64,000 bases of DNA. It comes from Bradyrhizobium erythrophlei (GTDB taxonomy: Bacteria; Pseudomonadota; Alphaproteobacteria; Rhizobiales; Xanthobacteraceae). Location of the stretch: positions 1,116,001-1,180,000 of the forward strand of contig FSRD01000002.1 in the NCBI GenBank assembly GCA_900129675.1. The letters are read 5' to 3'. Below are positions 61,126-64,000 of this stretch, piece after piece (position 1 is the first letter of the stretch; every line of letters starts with the position of its first letter). The notes under the pieces are model-generated. The model was not told where the DNA came from and searched no databases. It saw nothing but the letters and a program-made list of their open reading frames with translations. A program made the translations under genes and the position numbers.

Positions 61126-61668
61126 CTAGTTCTTCCCGTCGATCCGGATCGGCCGCCCCTGGCTGATGAAGGCATAATGCCCGGCGCCGACGCCGCCGAC
61201 CATCAGCGCTTCCACGGCAGGCTCCGCGATCTCTGCCGTGGCGGCCCAGTCGACCACGAAATTGGCGCCGGTGCCGCCGCGGACGTCCGTGGCGGCGATG
61301 GACACCTCGATGGTCGCGAACGGCTTGAGGGCAATCGGTGTCTTGAGGTAGCTTTCCACCACTTTGCCGGATGTGTCGAAATAGGCGATCCGCTTCAGCA
61401 CCAGCTGCCTGGTTTCCGAGGCGTTGTGGACGCTGAGCGTGACCGAAAAATCCGCCCGCAGCCTGCCCTGGCTCATCGACACGCTGGAATAGACCGGCAC
61501 GTAAAATGAACCGGAAACGGCGAGGTTATCGGCGGGCACCGCAGTAAGCGATCCGGCAAAATTCTGCTCGATCGTGCCGGAGGTCTCCGCCGCGGCGCGG
61601 GGCGAATGCAGGATCGGCAGACTGACCAGAATCGCGAGAAAAAAGCCCGCTATGCGGCTGTGACACAT
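61126..61668 (-). CDS. DUF3124 secreted protein
   Basis: A 180-residue protein starting MCHSRIAGFFLAILVSLPIL, a signal peptide with probable cleavage after RAAAE. The mature part YVPVYSSVSMSQGRLRADFS, TRQLVLKRIAYFDTSGKVVE and GTGANFVVDWAA matches the DUF3124 family, a small beta-sandwich-like domain of unknown function. GAGGGG lies upstream of the ATG at 61668; an upstream ATG at 61725 is less likely because the signal peptide would be displaced. Confidence 0.83.
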   Translation of the reverse strand: MCHSRIAGFFLAILVSLPILHSPRAAAETSGTIEQNFAGSLTAVPADNLAVSGSFYVPVYSSVSMSQGRLRADFSVTLSVHNASETRQLVLKRIAYFDTSGKVVESYLKTPIALKPFATIEVSIAATDVRGGTGANFVVDWAATAEIAEPAVEALMVGGVGAGHYAFISQGRPIRIDGKN

Positions 61669-61939
61669 CGCTCGTTTGCCCCTCACATCCCGCATGACAG
61701 GTGGAAAATTCCGTGAAAAAAGCATACGGTATGTTTCCGGCGCCCGCTTCTTGCCTTTTATGGCATGCGACCATGGCGATTGTAACCGGACCTCGTCAAT
61801 GATTTTTCCTGTCCGGGCCCGCCCGTAGCATGCCGTTCTGCGGCGCCCGGTCGGCGACGTTCTGCCCTGCGTATTGACGCTGGCGCGGGGTTCCGAGTCC
61901 GGCTAATGCACTTCCTGAAAAGGGAGAGATCCGAACAAA

Positions 61940-63016
61940 ATGGCCGATACGATCCAGGAAGTTCTGCAAGCCTTTGCCCGCGGCGAACTCGTCGTCGTCA
62001 CCGATGATGACGACCGGGAAGGCGAGGGCGATTTGATCGTCGCGGCCTCGCTGTGCACGGCCGAGAAGATGGCGTTCATTATCCGCCACACGTCGGGCAT
62101 TGTCTGCGCACCGATCACCACCGAAGATGCACGCCGGCTGCGGCTCGATCCGATGGTGGCGCATAACGAATCCAATCACACCACCGCGTTTACGGTCTCG
62201 ATCGACTACAAGCCTGATGCCGGCACCGGCATTTCCGCCGACGAGCGCGCCTCCTGCTGCCGCGCGCTCGCCAATCCCAATGCCGGCGCCAATGATTTCG
62301 CGCGGCCCGGCCACATCTTCCCGCTGATCGCCCGCGACGGCGGCGTGCTGCTGCGCTCCGGCCACACCGAAGCGGCCGTCGATCTCTGCAAGCTCTCCGG
62401 CCTGCCGCCGGTCGGCGTCATCTCCGAGTTGATGAACGACGACGGCACCGTGATGAAGGGCGAGCAGGTTGCGCGCTTCGCCGCCACCCACATGCTCAAG
62501 CACGTCACGATCGCTGACATGATCGCCTATCGCCAGGCGCGCGAAAAACTGATCGAGCGGGTCGCGACCTTTACGACGGATAGCCCGATCGGCCCGTTGC
62601 AGGGCTATGCCTATCGTTCGCCGTTCGATGAAATCGCGCACGTCGCGTTCGTCTATAACGGCATTGGCGACGGCAAGAACGTGCTGACGCGGCTGCACAA
62701 GCCCAATATCGTAAAGGACCTCTTCACCGGCCAGGCGCGGATGCAGATCGTGCTGCGGCATTTCAAGGATGCCGGCCGCGGCGTGCTGGTGTATTTACGT
62801 GACGGCGCCGCCGGGGTTCCGGTCGAGCCGGTGGGCGAACAGAAATCTGCGGAAGCCGATCGCAACCGGCAGTGGCGTGAAGTCGGTGTCGGCGCGCAAA
62901 TCCTGCGCGACCTCGGCGTCACCTCGATCCGGCATCTGACGTCGTCGGTCCACGACTACAAGGGACTGTCCGGTTTCGGCATCGAGATCGTGTCCAACGA
63001 GCGGCTCGAGGGATGA
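61940..63016 (+). CDS. ribB: 3,4-dihydroxy-2-butanone 4-phosphate synthase, RibBX type
   Basis: A 358-residue riboflavin-synthesis enzyme. The RibB domain (about 1-205) has VVVTDDDDREGEGDLIVAAS, RHTSGIVCAPIT, NESNHTTAFTVSIDY and FARPGHIFPL, with the acidic loop and catalytic residues intact. The second domain (about 210-350) has the fold of GTP cyclohydrolase II but no zinc Cys triad and no catalytic site, e.g. TRLHKPNIVKDLFTGQARMQ. The protein should therefore only convert ribulose-5-phosphate. Such RibBX proteins are known in proteobacteria. No FMN riboswitch is seen upstream; AAGGGAGAG precedes the ATG. Confidence 0.9.
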   Translation: MADTIQEVLQAFARGELVVVTDDDDREGEGDLIVAASLCTAEKMAFIIRHTSGIVCAPITTEDARRLRLDPMVAHNESNHTTAFTVSIDYKPDAGTGISADERASCCRALANPNAGANDFARPGHIFPLIARDGGVLLRSGHTEAAVDLCKLSGLPPVGVISELMNDDGTVMKGEQVARFAATHMLKHVTIADMIAYRQAREKLIERVATFTTDSPIGPLQGYAYRSPFDEIAHVAFVYNGIGDGKNVLTRLHKPNIVKDLFTGQARMQIVLRHFKDAGRGVLVYLRDGAAGVPVEPVGEQKSAEADRNRQWREVGVGAQILRDLGVTSIRHLTSSVHDYKGLSGFGIEIVSNERLEG

Positions 63017-63021
63017 ACGTC

Positions 63022-63101
63022 GTCATTCCCGGGCGCATCGAAGATGCGAACCCGGAATCTCGAGATTCCGGGTTCGATGCTTCGCATCGCCCCGGAATGA
63101 C
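63022..63101. repeat. nested palindrome between ribB and the acyl-CoA dehydrogenase gene
   Basis: GTCATTCC at 63022 pairs with GGAATGAC ending at 63101. Inside are GCGCATCGAAGATGCGAA and its counterpart TTCGATGCTTCGCATCGC, and at the centre the perfect unit AACCCGGAATCTCGAGATTC followed by CGGGTT. The design equals that of other dispersed palindromes in this window and may serve as terminator for ribB. Confidence 0.78.
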
Positions 63102-63188
63102 AGAGCACCCAATTCAATTGCGCTTCCGCCGATAGCGCATTAATTTGGCCGGCAATTCCATGAGGACAGTGATGCGAAAGGGATTTTC

Positions 63189-64000
63189 ATGAGCGTGCGC
63201 CCTCAGACCAAGGACAAACCGACTACCGCGAGCTTTCAGTGGGACGATCCGTTCCTGCTCGACGAGCAGTTGACCGAAGACGAACGCATGATCCGCGACA
63301 CCGCGCGCGCCTACGCGCAGGATAAATTGCTGCCGCGCATCACCAAAGCCTATCTCGAAGAAAAGACCGATCGCGAGATTTTCAACGAGATGGGCGAGCT
63401 TGGCCTGATCGGCATCACGCTGCCGGAAGAATATGGCTGCGCCAATGCCAGCTACGTCGCCTATGGCCTCGTGGCCCGCGAGATCGAGCGCGTCGATTCC
63501 GGCTATCGTTCGATGAATTCGGTGCAGTCCTCGCTGGTGATGCATCCGATCTACGCCTATGGCGATGAGAACCAGCGCAAGAAATATTTGCCGAAACTGG
63601 CCACCGGCGAGTGGGTCGGCTGCTTCGGCCTGACCGAGCCGGATGCCGGTTCCGACCCCGGCGGCATGAAGACCCGCGCCGAGAAGGTGTCCGACGGCTA
63701 CCGGCTGACCGGCAGCAAGATGTGGATTTCCAACGCGCCGATCGCCGACGTGTTCGTGGTGTGGGCGAAATCGGCCGCGCATGACAACCAGATCCGCGGC
63801 TTCATCCTCGAAAAGGGCATGAAGGGCCTGTCGGCGCCGAAGATCGGCGGCAAGCTCTCGCTGCGGGCTTCAATCACCGGCGAGATCGTGATGGACGGCG
63901 TGGTGGTGCCGGAAGAAGCGCTATTGCCCAACGTCTCCGGCCTGAAGGGACCGTTCGGCTGCCTCAACCGCGCCCGCTACGGCATTTCCTGGGGCGCGAT
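63189..64000 (+). CDS. gcdH: glutaryl-CoA dehydrogenase-like acyl-CoA dehydrogenase, 3'-truncated by the window edge
   Basis: The first 270 residues of an acyl-CoA dehydrogenase that runs off the right edge. It starts MSVRPQTKDKPTTASFQWDD, then FLLDEQLTEDERMIRDTARA, ITLPEEYGCANASYVAYGLV with ERVDSGYRSMNSVQSSLVMH, and the FAD-binding CFGLTEPDAGSDPGGMKTRA and MWISNAPIADVFVVWAKSA. The GYRSMNSVQSSLVM segment and overall layout match glutaryl-CoA dehydrogenase, which oxidises and decarboxylates glutaryl-CoA in lysine/tryptophan breakdown. The catalytic Glu lies beyond the edge. AAAGGGA precedes the ATG. Confidence 0.88.
   Translation, partial: MSVRPQTKDKPTTASFQWDDPFLLDEQLTEDERMIRDTARAYAQDKLLPRITKAYLEEKTDREIFNEMGELGLIGITLPEEYGCANASYVAYGLVAREIERVDSGYRSMNSVQSSLVMHPIYAYGDENQRKKYLPKLATGEWVGCFGLTEPDAGSDPGGMKTRAEKVSDGYRLTGSKMWISNAPIADVFVVWAKSAAHDNQIRGFILEKGMKGLSAPKIGGKLSLRASITGEIVMDGVVVPEEALLPNVSGLKGPFGCLNRARYGISWGA

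Noticed and set aside
61726..61939. Possible FMN riboswitch upstream of the riboflavin gene
   Set aside because: The conserved RFN-element segments are not visible in this 214-bp leader; only an ordinary ribosome-binding site is seen.
1..64000. CRISPR arrays, rRNA genes, intact insertion sequences
   Set aside because: No regularly spaced direct repeats, no rRNA segments and no transposase ORF with DDE-type motifs were seen. The only recombinase is the broken integrase.

Overview
The window is high-GC DNA with densely packed, often 4-bp-overlapping genes. The families present (DUF2339, TIGR02301, DUF2336, DUF3551, a lone GspN-like protein, RibBX-type RibB, DUF3124) point to an alphaproteobacterium of the Bradyrhizobium/Nitrobacteraceae group. 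This placement is an inference from gene content; no rRNA is present.

Region 1 (1-11.8 kb) looks like ordinary chromosome. It holds a DUF2339 fragment, a tyrosine-phosphatase-like protein, an HD hydrolase/Tag glycosylase/YgfZ overlap cluster, a dihydroorotase-family enzyme, a HAD phosphatase, TIGR02301, two Nudix hydrolases, an SRAP protein, a GNAT enzyme, an FAD-linked 2-hydroxyacid oxidase and Sua5. It ends at a tRNA-Pro(CGG).

Region 2 (11.8-about 30 kb) is accessory. Directly behind the tRNA lie a decayed tyrosine integrase and a small excisionase-like gene. An adenylate cyclase-TPR protein, MsrA, a tandem-duplicated DUF417 (YkgB/RclC-like) membrane protein and decayed DNA with a DUF3551 remnant follow. 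Then comes a compact cluster of redox, detoxification and catabolic genes: AhpD-like, GST, cupin, Asp-nucleophile alpha/beta hydrolase, D-2-hydroxyacid dehydrogenase, beta-propeller, haloalkane-dehalogenase-like hydrolase, LysR, peroxiredoxin-like and Old Yellow Enzyme. Four transcription starts in this cluster carry the same promoter-operator layout: ATTCC-N5-GGAAT, then N6, TA at a fixed offset, and CTACC (CTGCC once) exactly 16 nt after that T. They lie at 18.85, 22.77, 25.43 (minus strand) and 26.80 kb. This suggests one LysR-controlled regulon for electrophile or chlorine stress, or for breakdown of a halogenated or aromatic compound. It is the most novel signal in the window.

Region 3 (30-46 kb) holds a ketopantoate-reductase-like enzyme, a GspN-like protein, a secreted phosphoesterase, a membrane protein, an alpha/beta hydrolase, a Bcr/CflA-type exporter, a second MsrA, a pyridoxamine-oxidase-fold protein and a TetR/RND efflux locus with a clear palindromic operator.

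Region 4 (46-64 kb) holds an SDR/CMD-fold/MaoC-like operon divergent from a fused indolepyruvate ferredoxin oxidoreductase that carries a single-base frameshift. After it come a Tat-exported PhoD phosphatase, an aldo/keto reductase, a thiolase, a Tat-type amidohydrolase, an EamA transporter, a PLP aminotransferase, DUF3124, RibBX and the start of a glutaryl-CoA dehydrogenase gene. Several long inverted repeats sit between genes.
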